Source of the DNA: DAOPYU01 sp942493245
GTDB taxonomy: Bacteria; Sumerlaeota; Sumerlaeia; UBA8349
NCBI GenBank assembly: GCA_942493245.1
Contig: OW818685.1
Location: 992,001 to 1,056,000, forward strand
Direction of reading: 5' to 3'
DNA length: 64,000 nucleotides
In this document: in pieces, positions 36,018 through 45,728 of the stretch
How positions within the stretch are numbered: the stretch's first letter is position 1
How the letters are laid out: every line of letters begins with the position of its first letter
Translations under genes and position numbers: made by a program
Notes under the pieces: model-generated
What the model saw: only the letters and a program-made list of their open reading frames with translations
What the model was told of the DNA's origin: nothing
Database searches by the model: none

Positions 36018-36387
36018 CGCCGGATGGCGTCCTGCCGCGCATCTTAGGAGTCCCGGCGCACCTCTTCAAGTGTTATGTCGCACAGAAAGCCGTTGTGTTT
36101 CTTCAAAACCCCACCCTCTTTTCCCGTCTCGACTGCGGTTTCCATGTTTACAGGTTGATTGAAGAATCCGGCACACGCGTTTTTTCACCCCGCGACCGCC
36201 TCATCTGAGGGTTGAGGCCGAGAACCCAGATTATCCGGTATCAGAAATAACGAAAGAAAAATAGCGCTCAAATCACCTGGAATTATTTCCATTTGCAACA
36301 AATAACGACTTGACACTGACTCTTTGTGGGATGATATTGTCAGAGTGAAATTTCATAAGCCCAGCACGGGCGGAAAGCGGGAAGAAA
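36018..36387. other. Divergent upstream region of exporter and prepilin genes
   Basis: 370 bp with no coding signal. A ttgaca (about 36309) followed 17-18 bp later by tgggatgatatt resembles a sigma-70 promoter for the prepilin gene. It was judged only by eye. Confidence 0.4.
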
Positions 36388-36966
36388 ATGAAGCGCGTGT
36401 CGCAAGCCTTTACTCTGATTGAATTGTTGATCGTGGTCGCAATCATCGCCATTCTGGCGGCTATAGCGGTACCCAACTTTCTCGAGGCGCAAACGCGCGC
36501 CAAAATTTCGCGAGGTAAAGCCGACATGCGTTCCATGGGAACGGCTCTGGAAATATATAGAACGGACAACGGCGCTTACCCCTTGGGAGCATCGGATGTC
36601 TTCGCCACCACCGGTCTGACCACGCCGATAGCCTACATGTCCAGTCTGCCCGTTGATACGTTTCAAACCGTCAAAGAATGGTACACCTATAAGCCTTTCT
36701 ATTTTTACTTCAGTTCTACTCCCAGGGAAGGCTCCTGGACGATGTTCAAAGCCGATTTCCTGTTGAATACCCTGAAAGCGCCCGCCACGGCATCCGGCTG
36801 GGAGGGAGCGAAGGGCGTGGCGGTCGATGTGCAGGCGCGCTGGCAGATCCGTTCGCTGGGACCGGATATGGAGGGGAACTGGTCGTTACCCTACGATGCA
36901 ACGAACGGCACCAAGAGCGCGGGCGACATCTCGCTTTTCGGTCCCGGAAACCCGGGAATTTTCTGA
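36388..36966 (+). CDS. Type II/IV prepilin-like protein (GspG-type)
   Basis: The 192-residue protein begins with a prepilin signal, AFTLIELLIVVAIIAILAA, having Glu at +5 after the expected cleavage before Phe. It continues AVPNFLEAQTRAKISRGKAD, a pattern typical of planctomycete-like and other uncultured bacteria. The C-terminal domain has a RSLGPDMEGNW motif. It should be processed by a prepilin peptidase and assembled into a pseudopilus or secreted filament. It stands alone with no secretion genes near. Confidence 0.9.
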   Translation: MKRVSQAFTLIELLIVVAIIAILAAIAVPNFLEAQTRAKISRGKADMRSMGTALEIYRTDNGAYPLGASDVFATTGLTTPIAYMSSLPVDTFQTVKEWYTYKPFYFYFSSTPREGSWTMFKADFLLNTLKAPATASGWEGAKGVAVDVQARWQIRSLGPDMEGNWSLPYDATNGTKSAGDISLFGPGNPGIF

Positions 36967-37302
36967 TTTCCGACAATCCCCAAAGAAGAACCCGCCGTTT
37001 ATTCCATGAGGAACAAAATGACGGGTTCTTTAATCTAAGAACCGCAGTTAACGCCTGTGATCCTGTCTTTCTTTCAGGCGGGCGAGGACGCCCTCCCTCC
37101 CAGAAAGGCCGTTTTATGGGGATAAATCGGTTGCCGGGAACGCCAATCTTCTGATTGGCGTAGTCAAATCCCTCAGCCAAAAGGTGAGGGGGCCAAAACC
37201 GTTTTCGCCCCATAACAGAAGAACAAAAGACTCGTTTTCTGCCCTCAACTGCGGTTTTCTGGTTTATTTATTCTCGCCGGTGCAATTTTCAATGCCGATC
37301 GC
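36967..37302. other. Intergenic region with hairpins
   Basis: No gene is seen. It holds a terminator-like hairpin (separate entry), the ttcaggcgggcgaggacgccctccctcccagaaa element (about 37072-37105) and a hairpin acgccaatc-ttct-gattggcgt at about 37140. Confidence 0.5.
36986..37030 (+). terminator. Possible terminator of prepilin gene
   Basis: The arms aagaacccg (36986-36994) and cgggttctt (37022-37030) pair perfectly, with a 27-nt loop and a taatct tail. The loop is long, so confidence is low. Confidence 0.4.
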
Positions 37303-38061
37303 TCACCCGCCCAGCGCCTGTCCCAGATAGCGCAATTCGTCCTCGATCTCATCCGGGTGCGCCACCGTGTGAGCGATTTCCTCCCGCAGGCGTTGCCGGT
37401 ACCGTTTGCGCAAACGGTGGACAGCGATCTTGACAGCGCCTTCGGTCATTTCGAGAGAATCCGCCAATCGGGCATACGACACGTCGCCACGGTCGCCACT
37501 GAGGCAAAAATGCAACCGTTCGAACAAATCGCGCTGCCCCGCCGCCGCGTATTCCTCACCCAGCTGACGCATTGCCTCCTCAAGCAGCCGCAACGCCCAT
37601 TTGCGCTCGAACACCCTTTCCGGCGTCATCGCATCCACCGGCTCGATCCGGTAACGGGTGTCGGCTACCTCCCATTCAAGGGACAACACCCGTCCGCCGC
37701 CGCGTTTGAGAGTCAACCGCCGGTCGCGCTCATCGGCCAGAAAATGCTTGAGCGTCGCCAGAATGAAGGTCCGGAACCGCCCCCGTTCCCGCCGGGCCAC
37801 CGCCAGAGTACCTTTTTCGAGTAGCCGCTCAAAAAAAGCCTGAGTCAAATCCTCCGCGTCGTCGCGCTGGTACCCCCGACACCGAATGAACACATAGATC
37901 GGGTACCAGTAGGTCCGGCACAATTCCTCGATCGCCTTTTCCGCCAGGTCGGTTCCGCGCTCGTCGCCTGAGTTGAGCACCAGCGTCCAGCGCGTCGTGG
38001 CAAAACTGCGCCGGGGCGCCGCCGGAGGAACACTGAGGCTTTGTCGGCTTGAAACTTCCAC
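37303..38061 (-). CDS. ECF-like sigma factor of the planctomycete/verrucomicrobial type
   Basis: The 252-residue protein starts with GTG 38061. It has FATTRWTLVLNSGD at the N-terminus, then YWYPIYVFIRCRGYQRDDAEDLTQAFFERLL (given here as two adjoining parts of region 2), and RGRFRTFILATLKHFLADE. Region 4 follows (YARLADSLEMTEGAVKIAV, RLRKRYRQ). This long ECF type is frequent in Planctomycetes, Verrucomicrobia and Acidobacteria, often next to serine/threonine kinases; none is seen here. Confidence 0.85.
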   Translation of the reverse strand: MEVSSRQSLSVPPAAPRRSFATTRWTLVLNSGDERGTDLAEKAIEELCRTYWYPIYVFIRCRGYQRDDAEDLTQAFFERLLEKGTLAVARRERGRFRTFILATLKHFLADERDRRLTLKRGGGRVLSLEWEVADTRYRIEPVDAMTPERVFERKWALRLLEEAMRQLGEEYAAAGQRDLFERLHFCLSGDRGDVSYARLADSLEMTEGAVKIAVHRLRKRYRQRLREEIAHTVAHPDEIEDELRYLGQALGG

Positions 38062-38247
38062 GAGGGACGGCGAGCCTCCTCAAAGGTGGGATGGACGAAT
38101 AAGACAGAGGGGACCATGGGACCGATCAGACGGATGGGAGCGATCCGTCCACTTTTCCTCTCAAGTACCTCGTCCTTTCACACACACTCTCTCTCTCACT
38201 TACCGCTATTGCAACCCACTTCATTATCAATTATCCATTGTCCATTA

Positions 38248-39123
38248 TCAATTACCCACTAACTCTTTCCTCAATGCTGCCGGGCGGTTGGTGGTCAAAC
38301 CGCTCACCCCCGCTTCAACCATCCGGCGGGCGTCCACCACCTTGTCCACGGTCCACACCAGCACATCGAACCCGGCGTCGCGAATCTCTTTCACAGACGC
38401 AGCGTCCAACGGCCCCTTGAAACTCAAGTCGAGTCCATCCACCCGCGCCTGACGCGCCTGACCGATCAGTTCCGCCACCGTGGGACTCCACGCCTGGGTG
38501 GTCTTGTCCTGTTCGAACTCCGCGAGGTAATAGACTTGATGATCCGGCAGAGCGCGCTTGGCTTCCGCGCACACATCGAGCGAAAACGCGATGATCGCCA
38601 TCTGCCCGGGACGCTTGCCCGACGCCTCGAACAACCGTTTCAGTTCCGGAACAGTCGCGGGAGAGTCCTTGATCTCGACCACCAGCCGCTTGCCCTCGGG
38701 CACGGTGGCCAACACATCCTCAAGCGCCGGAATGCGTTCGCCCGCCCATCGGGCATCCTTCCACGAACCGGCATCGAGACTCTGCAATTCGGCCAGCGTT
38801 TGCTCGGCCACGGGCTTGTCCAGTCCCCCCGTGCGTTTGGTGGTCTTGTCGTGAATGACAGCCAGTCGCCCGTCGCGGGTGAGATACACATCCACCTCGA
38901 CGGCGTCTGCGCCCTGTTCCCACCCCAGCCGCACGGACGCCCGTGTGTTTTCCGGCGCATCCGCCGATGCGCCCCGATGAGCGATGATTTCCACGCGCGA
39001 GTCTCCCTTCCCGAACCATGACGTGATCGTTCGCCCGGAGGCGCAACCGAGTCCAGTCAGGACACAGGCCAGTACGGCCAGTCCCAGAAATCCCTGCCTG
39101 AAACCGCACCGACGGAGGATCAT
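38248..39123 (-). CDS. Glycerophosphodiester phosphodiesterase, lipoprotein
   Basis: The 291-residue protein has a signal peptide ending LTGLGC, a lipobox. The GDPD TIM barrel shows IAHRGASADAPENT, EVDVYLTRDGRLAVIHD (general acid/base His pair) and LVVEIKD. It hydrolyses glycerophosphodiesters to glycerol-3-phosphate and an alcohol, probably in the periplasm. The ATG overlaps the purD stop by ATGA, so the two are co-translated. Confidence 0.9.
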   Translation of the reverse strand: MILRRCGFRQGFLGLAVLACVLTGLGCASGRTITSWFGKGDSRVEIIAHRGASADAPENTRASVRLGWEQGADAVEVDVYLTRDGRLAVIHDKTTKRTGGLDKPVAEQTLAELQSLDAGSWKDARWAGERIPALEDVLATVPEGKRLVVEIKDSPATVPELKRLFEASGKRPGQMAIIAFSLDVCAEAKRALPDHQVYYLAEFEQDKTTQAWSPTVAELIGQARQARVDGLDLSFKGPLDAASVKEIRDAGFDVLVWTVDKVVDARRMVEAGVSGLTTNRPAALRKELVGN

Positions 39124-40412
39124 TTTCCTGTCTCCCTGTCCAGCGCCTTCTTGCCGATGTCGCGGCGAAAGAAAACACCGTCAAACTGAATCGTCTCACA
39201 GGCGGCATAGGCCTGGCGGATTGCGTCGGCCAGTTTCGGCGCGCGGGTTGTCACCCCCAGCACGCGACCGCCACTGGTAACCACCTGGCCGTTCTTCTCG
39301 GTCGTTCCGGCGTGGAACACCACCGTGCCCGGTTGCTGCGTCTTCTCCAGACCCGAGATCACCTTCCCCTTCTCATACGAACCGGGGTACCCGCCCGAGG
39401 CCAGAACCACACAGACCGCCGGTTCCGGGTTCCACTCCAGTTTCAGTTCATGCAACCGTCCCTCGACAATGGCCTCGGTCACATCGGCAAGGTCGGTATC
39501 CAGACGCATGAGCAACGGCTGGGTTTCCGGATCGCCGAAGCGGCAATTGAACTCGACCACCCGGGGCCGCCCGTCGCGACAGATCATCAGACCGGCATAC
39601 AGCACGCCCTTATAGGGCGTGCCACGCTCGCGCATCCCATCCACGGCGCGCTGGAGCACGGAGTCGAAGATTTCCTTCTCGAGGGCGGGTGTGACCACCG
39701 GCGCGGGGGAATAGGCCCCCATTCCACCGGTGTTGGGGCCTTGGTCACCGTCGTAAGCGGGTTTGTGGTCCTGCGCCGACGACATCGGCAGCACCGTCAC
39801 GCCGTCGGTGAACGCCAGCATCGAGGCTTCCTCGCCGTCGAGAAATTCCTCGATGACGATCTCACGGCTCGCCTCGCCGAAGATGGCGCGGTCCAGATTC
39901 TCACGCACGGCTTCTTCGGCCTCGGCCAGCGTCTGGGCCACGGTCACGCCCTTGCCCGCCGCCAGCCCGCGCGCCTTGATGACATAGGGCGCCGGGAGGG
40001 TCTTGAGGTACTCGATGGCCGGAGCCGACTCGGTGAAATACCGCGCGGCAGCCGTCGGAATGCCCGCTTCGATCATAAAATCCTTGCAGAAAATCTTGCT
40101 CCCCTCGAGCTGCGCCGCCGCCTTCGACGGACCGCACACGCGCAGGCCGTCCGCCTCGAAAGCGTCCACCATCCCGTCCACCAGCGGTTGCTCGGGACCG
40201 ACAAATGTCAGATCGATCCCCTGTTCGCGCACAAAACGCCGCGCCTCGGCAAAATCGCCTCCGATCGTCAGGTTCACGCACTGCGCCTTGGGCGTGGCCG
40301 CAATGCCCGGATTGCCCGGCGCGCAAAAGACCCGCTCGACCCGCGGCGACTGCGCGAATTTCCACACCAGGGCGTGCTCGCGCCCTCCACTGCCGATCAC
40401 CAGTATTTTCAT
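39120..40412 (-). CDS. purD: Phosphoribosylamine-glycine ligase
   Basis: The 430-residue protein starts at ATG 40412 (MKILVIGSGGREHALVWK). ATP-grasp motifs include GPEQPLVDGMVD, KARGLAAGKGV, VIEEFLDGEEAS, DHKPAYDGDQGPNTGGMGAY and EFNCRFGDPE. It makes GAR from phosphoribosylamine, glycine and ATP in purine synthesis. The length is normal. No other pur gene is adjacent. Confidence 0.95.
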   Translation of the reverse strand: MKILVIGSGGREHALVWKFAQSPRVERVFCAPGNPGIAATPKAQCVNLTIGGDFAEARRFVREQGIDLTFVGPEQPLVDGMVDAFEADGLRVCGPSKAAAQLEGSKIFCKDFMIEAGIPTAAARYFTESAPAIEYLKTLPAPYVIKARGLAAGKGVTVAQTLAEAEEAVRENLDRAIFGEASREIVIEEFLDGEEASMLAFTDGVTVLPMSSAQDHKPAYDGDQGPNTGGMGAYSPAPVVTPALEKEIFDSVLQRAVDGMRERGTPYKGVLYAGLMICRDGRPRVVEFNCRFGDPETQPLLMRLDTDLADVTEAIVEGRLHELKLEWNPEPAVCVVLASGGYPGSYEKGKVISGLEKTQQPGTVVFHAGTTEKNGQVVTSGGRVLGVTTRAPKLADAIRQAYAACETIQFDGVFFRRDIGKKALDRETGK

Positions 40413-40468
40413 TGTTCCGATATCCCTTCTCCTGATTTTTTCGTCATTTAACCTGAAAATCGCCGTTG

Positions 40469-40675
40469 AGCGCCAACGGCGCGGATTGATCGTAGCCTGG
40501 GGCAAGCGAAGCGTCGCCCCAGGAAAGGCGTCCCTTCTTTTTTAGGGCTGAAAGCCCGAACTATGGGAAAGACCGGAATGATTCGATAAAACGGGCCTTC
40601 AGCCCTGGACCGGGGAATAACAGACGGGGTCCTGGGGCGATGCCCCAGGCTACAATGTTTCCGCGCCGTTGGCGC
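40469..40675. repeat. 207-bp palindromic element with nested inverted repeats (MITE/REP-like)
   Basis: The outer arms (40469-40503 and 40641-40675, about 35 bp) match except for a 6-7 bp centre: agcgccaacggcgcgga and gtagcctggggc on each side. A second, inner palindrome (agggctgaaagccc with gggccttcagccct) lies inside. The whole could fold as one long hairpin. It lies between the miaB end and the purD start. No coding capacity. Confidence 0.7.
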
Positions 40676-40803
40676 TTGATTCCCCATTTCTCAATCTCCG
40701 ATTCCTTCACCGCGCATCACCCTTTGGGTTGGTCAAATCCGCTTCACGACAGGTGATTTGGGCTTTAACCTCGGCTTTCAGGTTTTATTTTTCTCCAAAA
40801 ATC

Positions 40804-42195
40804 TCACCCGCACTTCTTCCCCAGCAACGTGTGCGAGGCGCCCTCGGTGATCTGGACCTGAACCAGATGACCCTGGTCGCGCAAGTCGCCGTCGAACACA
40901 ACGCATTTGTCTCCCCGCGTCCGACCCATCAGACGCGCCTGGCCGGCAATCGGGTGGTCGGAGGTCCGCCGGGCCTGCCCCTCGACCAACACCTCGAGGG
41001 TTTGCCCCACGAGCGCCCGGTTCTTCTCGACCGAAATCTGTTCCTGCAACGTGATCAACTCCGCCAGCCGCTCCTTCTTGACATCCACCGACACGTCGTC
41101 CTCCCACGTGGCGGCCCGGGTCCCCTCGCGCGGGTTGTAGAAAAACGTGAACGCAGCATCGAACCCCACCTCGCGCACCAGGTCCAGGGTCTGCCGGTAG
41201 TCGTCGTCCGACTCGCCCGGGAACCCGACGATCAGGTCGGTCGTGAAGGTCGCGTCGGGGATCTCGGCCCGGATGGCCCGAACCAGATCCAGATACTTCT
41301 CGCGCGTGTATCCGCGATTCATCAGTTCGAGCACGCGGTTGCTGCCCGACTGCGCGGGCAGGTGGAAATGTTCGCACACCTTACCGTTGCGCGCCACCGC
41401 CTCGATCTGGCGCACGCCCGCGTCGCGCGGGTGCGAGGTGATGTAGCGGATGCGCAACAGTCCCTCGATCTCCTGGACCCGCCCGAGCAGGTCCGCAAAG
41501 TCGAGCGTGTGACCGTCCGCGCCTTCCGAACGCGGCGCGTGGGTTTTCCACCCATCCTGACCGTCCAGATCCCCGCGCCAGGCGTTGACGTTCTGCCCCA
41601 CCAGCGTGATCTCGCGGCACCCGCACCGCACCAGTTCCGTAATCTCGTCCACAATCGTCCCGAGGGGACGGCTCTTCTCACGTCCGCGCACGGCCGGAAC
41701 GATGCAATACGAGCACCAGTTGTTGCACCCCTGCATGATCGTGACCAATGCCCGCAACGAACTCTTGCGCACGGGCGCGCCCGCCGCCTGATACGGCTCG
41801 TCGTACTCGTCGGTACAGGCGACCGGTTCGCCCCCGGCCAGCAGGTGGTCGAGCAGGGCCGATAGGTTCGGAATCGCGCGCGTGCCAAGGATCAGATCCA
41901 GGTGCGGCGCCCGCTGGAGCAACCCGGCGGCCTCACGCTGGGCCAAACACCCGCACACGCCCAGAATGCGTTCCGGTTTCGCCTTCTTGAGCGCCTTGAG
42001 CGCGTCAATACGCCCCAGCGCGCGCTGTTCGGCGCTGGCGCGGACGATGCAGGTGTTGAACAACAGCACGTCGGCGTCTTCCTCGGCCTCGACGGGTTTC
42101 CACCCGCGCGCCTCAAGAATACCCGCCATGACCTCCGAGTCGTAGGCGTTCATCTGACACCCGAACGTGACAATCTTGTAGGTTTCCAATGCCAT
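40804..42195 (-). CDS. miaB: tRNA-2-methylthio-N6-dimethylallyladenosine synthase
   Basis: The 463-residue radical-SAM methylthiotransferase has the UPF0004 domain (TFGCQMNAYDSE, LLFNTCIVR, ILGVCGCLAQRE: three cysteines for the auxiliary cluster). The radical-SAM motif CNNWCSYCIVP gives CxxxCxxC. A C-terminal TRAM domain (GQTLEVLVEG) completes it. It adds the methylthio group to i6A37 of tRNAs. RuvA lies upstream on the same strand. Confidence 0.95.
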   Translation of the reverse strand: MALETYKIVTFGCQMNAYDSEVMAGILEARGWKPVEAEEDADVLLFNTCIVRASAEQRALGRIDALKALKKAKPERILGVCGCLAQREAAGLLQRAPHLDLILGTRAIPNLSALLDHLLAGGEPVACTDEYDEPYQAAGAPVRKSSLRALVTIMQGCNNWCSYCIVPAVRGREKSRPLGTIVDEITELVRCGCREITLVGQNVNAWRGDLDGQDGWKTHAPRSEGADGHTLDFADLLGRVQEIEGLLRIRYITSHPRDAGVRQIEAVARNGKVCEHFHLPAQSGSNRVLELMNRGYTREKYLDLVRAIRAEIPDATFTTDLIVGFPGESDDDYRQTLDLVREVGFDAAFTFFYNPREGTRAATWEDDVSVDVKKERLAELITLQEQISVEKNRALVGQTLEVLVEGQARRTSDHPIAGQARLMGRTRGDKCVVFDGDLRDQGHLVQVQITEGASHTLLGKKCG

Positions 42196-42305
42196 GAAAC
42201 GTCTTGTCCTTCGTTTTTTCAGATGATCGGTCAGATCCGTCGGATCAGTCCGATCGGTCCCATCAGTCCCATTGGTCCTGTTGGACCATCAAACCCGTCT
42301 CTTCG

Positions 42306-42950
42306 TCACCGCCCCATCTTCAGGGCGATCTTGATCAGATCCTCGACGGCGAGGTCCTGCCCTTCGGCCTCCCGCAGCGCCATCGCCACATTGCGCGACG
42401 CCACCGCAGGCGAAAACCCGAGCGACTGAAGCGCCGACACCGCGTCGTTGAAGACGCTCGGTTCGCTCGCGACCGGAGCCGACACGGCGGCCGCCGACAG
42501 TTTCGCATCGGGACGCGGCGCCTCGGACGCGGCCAGAGGCGTCAGCAACGGCGCCCGGCTTTTCAGTTCCAGCATCAACCGCCCGGCCTTCTTGGGCCCG
42601 ATCCCCGACACACTGGTCAGCATATTCACGTTCCCGGTCTGCAGGGCCGACAACAGCTCGCGGATCGAAAGCGTCGAAAGCATATCGAGCGCCGTGCGCG
42701 GACCCACCCCGGAAATGTCACGAAAAATCTCGAACGCGTCACGCTCCGCCACGGTCGCAAAACCATAGAGCGCCAGCAGATCCTCGCGTACCACCATCGC
42801 CACGTGCAGTTCGGTCTCTTCCCCTTCGGCGGGCAGACGCGTCAGGGTCGAACGCGGCACGTCGAGACCGTACCCCACCCCCCCGACATCGAGCACCACA
42901 TGCTCTTCCTTGACGCGAAGCAACTTGCCCCGCAGGTATTCTATCATCAT
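42306..42950 (-). CDS. ruvA: Holliday junction branch migration protein RuvA
   Basis: About 214 residues from one of two adjacent ATGs (42950/42947). It has the OB-fold start MIEYLRGKLLRVKEEHVVLDV, the helix-hairpin-helix pair (FRDISGVGPRTALDML, LTSVSGIGPKKAGRLML) and the C-terminal domain III (VSALQSLGFSPAVA) that touches RuvB. It binds four-way junctions as a tetramer. RuvB and RuvC are not in the window. No strong ribosome binding site is seen. Confidence 0.95.
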   Translation of the reverse strand: MMIEYLRGKLLRVKEEHVVLDVGGVGYGLDVPRSTLTRLPAEGEETELHVAMVVREDLLALYGFATVAERDAFEIFRDISGVGPRTALDMLSTLSIRELLSALQTGNVNMLTSVSGIGPKKAGRLMLELKSRAPLLTPLAASEAPRPDAKLSAAAVSAPVASEPSVFNDAVSALQSLGFSPAVASRNVAMALREAEGQDLAVEDLIKIALKMGR

Positions 42951-43088
42951 GGCCGAATCTTTCGGAAACCGGGATGTCCTGAGCGAAACGTCAGGGGGCA
43001 CACGGACGGAACACTTGACCGAACGGGATCACACCGGACCCAGCAGATCCCGCCGCGCATGTCACGGGTCGCATCGGACGCGCCGCAC

Positions 43089-43331
43089 TCACGCGCCGCG
43101 CGGCGTCAGGAGCGTCACATGGTCCTTATTCACCGCCACGAACGGCGCTTCATGCACCAGTTGTCCGCCGTCGAGCGTATAGACACGCGCGTTCTCGATC
43201 GCCTCGAACTTGCGATCCGTCACGTTCAGTTTGTCGCTCAACTGTTCCCCCTTGAGGAGAATCAGGTTACCTTCGATGCGATGGGTGCGCGTGTAGAGTA
43301 CCACCGCGCACGGGTTCTTGTCCATGGTCAT
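43089..43331 (-). CDS. Small beta-rich protein, DUF6812-like
   Basis: The 80-residue protein (MTMDKNPCAVVLYTRTHRIEG) has alternating strands: GNLILLKGEQLSDKLNV, then ENARVYTLDGG, then APFVAVNKDHVTLLTP. The pattern agrees with what I recall of DUF6812, whose function is unknown. ATG 43331 is chosen because gaagga is 11 bases upstream. It lies just upstream of ruvA. Confidence 0.65.
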   Translation of the reverse strand: MTMDKNPCAVVLYTRTHRIEGNLILLKGEQLSDKLNVTDRKFEAIENARVYTLDGGQLVHEAPFVAVNKDHVTLLTPRGA

Positions 43332-43666
43332 GGGAAAAACACAATCCTTCCAGAAAAATGGGGAGAGGCACCGATCCGAAAATAAAACACCCCGCCCGCC
43401 CGGGAACATCCATCCAGACTCCCCCGGCAAACCCCACTGTAGCGTACCGAAACACAAAGTTCAACGGGAGAAGGATATGAGGAGATTTACAGAAATCGAG
43501 GAATGAGTAGGCGTGCATAAGCGTTTTCCCCTTTCCATTTGACCTCCCGTCTCAGAAGCGTATAGTGAGACGGCTGGCTATCGAGCGCTGGCGGGCGGAG
43601 CGGGACGAGGTGTCCTTGTGTCCGCCGAGGGGTGGGTTTTCTCAGTCCGAAAGGGGAAAGCGGGTC

Positions 43667-44785
43667 ATGGCGAAAGAAAAAGCGAAGCAACAGGATCGGA
43701 TGGCTTCCGAATATGCCAAACGCATCGAGCGGCTGGAACGCAAGGTGGCGCGGGCGAAACTGAACGTCCTGCTGGTGGTGACGGACATCAATCGGTTCTA
43801 TCTGACCGGTTTCCACTCGAGCAACGCGGTTCTGGCCATCGAGCCGGGCGCCGAACCGGTTTTCTTCACGGACTTCCGTTATGTTGAAATGGCCCGCAAA
43901 GCCGTGAAGGGCGCCAAGTTGCAGATGCTGGGCGGGGACAAGGACCAGCTGGCTCCCTGGGCCGCCAAACGGCGCTGGAAACGGATCGGGTACGAGGGGC
44001 AAATCTCGACCCTGCGTTTCGAGGCGCTTCAGAAAAGTGTGCCGGGCGCGGGCGAGTGGATCGAGTCCTCCCAGGCGATCGTGGACCTGCGGGTCATCAA
44101 AAGCCCCGTGGAACAGGACATCCTGCGCCGGGCGGTCCACCTGGCCGACGATGTGTACGCGGCCATGCTCGAACAGGTGCGGCCAGGAATCACTGAGTGG
44201 GAAGTGCGCCGCATTCTGCGCGCCCTGACCGACAACATGGACGCCGAGGGCGAGTCGTTCGACTGCATCGTAGGCACGGGACCGAACTCGTCGCAGTGCC
44301 ACCACCACGTGACGCGCCGCGCCCTGAAACGCGGGGAACCGCTCCTGGTGGACATGGGGGTGCTGGTGGACAGTTACCACTCGGACATGACCCGGACGGT
44401 CTTTCTCGGCAAACCACACGCAAAACTGAAAGAGATCTACAAGATCGTGCTGGACGCGCAGCTGCGGGCCATCGCGAAAGTGAAAGCGGGCGCGAAGGCG
44501 TCCGAGGTGGACCTGGCGGCGCGCGGGTGGATTGCGCGCAAGGGGTATGCCGAGCACTTCGGCCACGGCCTGGGGCACGGAGTGGGGCTGGAAATCCACG
44601 AAGCGCCCAGTCTGGCGGCCAAAAGCCCGGACATCCTGCGCTCGGGCATGGTGATGACGATCGAGCCGGGGATTTACCTGCCGGGGATCGGAGGCGTTCG
44701 GATCGAAGATGTGGTGCTGGTGAAACCGAACGGGTGCGAGGTACTGACGCGGACTCCCAAGGAGTTGATCGTCCTGGATATTTAA
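43667..44785 (+). CDS. M24 family Xaa-Pro aminopeptidase
   Basis: The 372-residue protein starts at ATG 43667 after aaagggg. An N-terminal creatinase-like domain is followed by the pita-bread metallopeptidase. The metal ligands are in VDMGVLVDSYHSDMTRT (two Asp), HFGHGLGHGVGLEIHE (His), MTIEPGIYLPG (Glu) and GVRIEDVVLV (Glu). It removes N-terminal residues before proline in peptides. A tsaB gene follows. Confidence 0.9.
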   Translation: MAKEKAKQQDRMASEYAKRIERLERKVARAKLNVLLVVTDINRFYLTGFHSSNAVLAIEPGAEPVFFTDFRYVEMARKAVKGAKLQMLGGDKDQLAPWAAKRRWKRIGYEGQISTLRFEALQKSVPGAGEWIESSQAIVDLRVIKSPVEQDILRRAVHLADDVYAAMLEQVRPGITEWEVRRILRALTDNMDAEGESFDCIVGTGPNSSQCHHHVTRRALKRGEPLLVDMGVLVDSYHSDMTRTVFLGKPHAKLKEIYKIVLDAQLRAIAKVKAGAKASEVDLAARGWIARKGYAEHFGHGLGHGVGLEIHEAPSLAAKSPDILRSGMVMTIEPGIYLPGIGGVRIEDVVLVKPNGCEVLTRTPKELIVLDI

Positions 44786-44844
44786 TGACGCCGGACACGG
44801 TTTCCATCTATAATGGAGACAGCCGGAACGATTGCGAAGGATAT

Positions 44845-45630
44845 ATGCGGGTATTGAGTTTTGAAACGGCCACGTACTTTGGCGGAGTGGGGTATCTGGC
44901 CCCCGGGGTGCGCGACTGCGCAGGCCCGTTTGCCCCGCGCGCGGCCAGCAGTGAAGTCCTGGCGGCGGCGGAGACGCTGCTCGACCGGAACGGATGCGCA
45001 TTCGAGGAGTTGGATCTGATCGCCGTCTCAACGGGACCGGGGTTGTTCACCGGGGTGCGGGTCGGGCTTTCCATCGCCAAAACGCTGGCCTGGGCGCAAG
45101 GGGGGGATCGGCGGCTGGCGCTGGTGCCCGTGCCGACGCTGGATGCCGTGGCGGTTCTGGGCGCGCGCATGATCGAAAAACAGCCGGAAACAGCCACCCC
45201 TCTCGTGGCGGTGACCGACGCCCGGCGGGGCGAGGTGTATGCGGCGCTGTTCGCCTGCCGGGACGCGCAAACGCCCCCCGAACGCCTGACGGAAGACCTG
45301 GTGACGCGTCCGGAACAGGTGCTCGAACGGTTGCTGGACCTGTTGCCGGACAGAGGCGCTTCGATTCGTGAACAGGGCCGGATCGCCTGGATCGGCGACG
45401 GGGCCGAGAAGTATGTGGAGATCCTGGGAGCCTCGTTTGAGGGCCAGAGCGTTGTGCTGCCCCGGGGGGATGCGAACCTGGCGTTGTGCGTGGCGGAACT
45501 GGGCGTTGAACGGTTCAAGGCCGGTGACAGGGCCGAAGCCGAGGCGGTGCGGCCCCACTATGTGCGCCGCCCCGACGCTCGTCTGCCCGTGGTGCAGTCG
45601 TACCTGAGTCCGGGGTTGGGACAGGAATGA
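44845..45630 (+). CDS. tsaB: tRNA threonylcarbamoyladenosine biosynthesis protein TsaB
   Basis: The 261-residue protein starts at ATG 44845 (gaagg five bases before). It has the ASKHA start MRVLSFETATYFGGVGY and the conserved STGPGLFTGVRVGLSIAKTLAW. TsaB supports TsaD in making t6A37 on ANN-decoding tRNAs. The adjoining M24 gene ends 60 bp before it, so they are probably co-transcribed. Confidence 0.9.
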   Translation: MRVLSFETATYFGGVGYLAPGVRDCAGPFAPRAASSEVLAAAETLLDRNGCAFEELDLIAVSTGPGLFTGVRVGLSIAKTLAWAQGGDRRLALVPVPTLDAVAVLGARMIEKQPETATPLVAVTDARRGEVYAALFACRDAQTPPERLTEDLVTRPEQVLERLLDLLPDRGASIREQGRIAWIGDGAEKYVEILGASFEGQSVVLPRGDANLALCVAELGVERFKAGDRAEAEAVRPHYVRRPDARLPVVQSYLSPGLGQE

Positions 45631-45728
45631 AGACAGGGTTGTCAAGATTGGACTTCAGAGAAAGGATCCAAACAATTCCAATCCTTCAAATGAACAATCC
45701 GGATCTTCTCGGTCTGAATGCTCCCTTT

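Noticed and set aside
42230..42290. Short tandem repeats (ggtcccatc type) between miaB and ruvA as a CRISPR
   Set aside because: Units of about 10-12 bp without unique spacers are a simple microsatellite.
44197..44844. Longer start for tsaB
   Set aside because: It would lie inside the M24 peptidase gene in another frame; the conserved TsaB N-terminus begins at ATG 44845.
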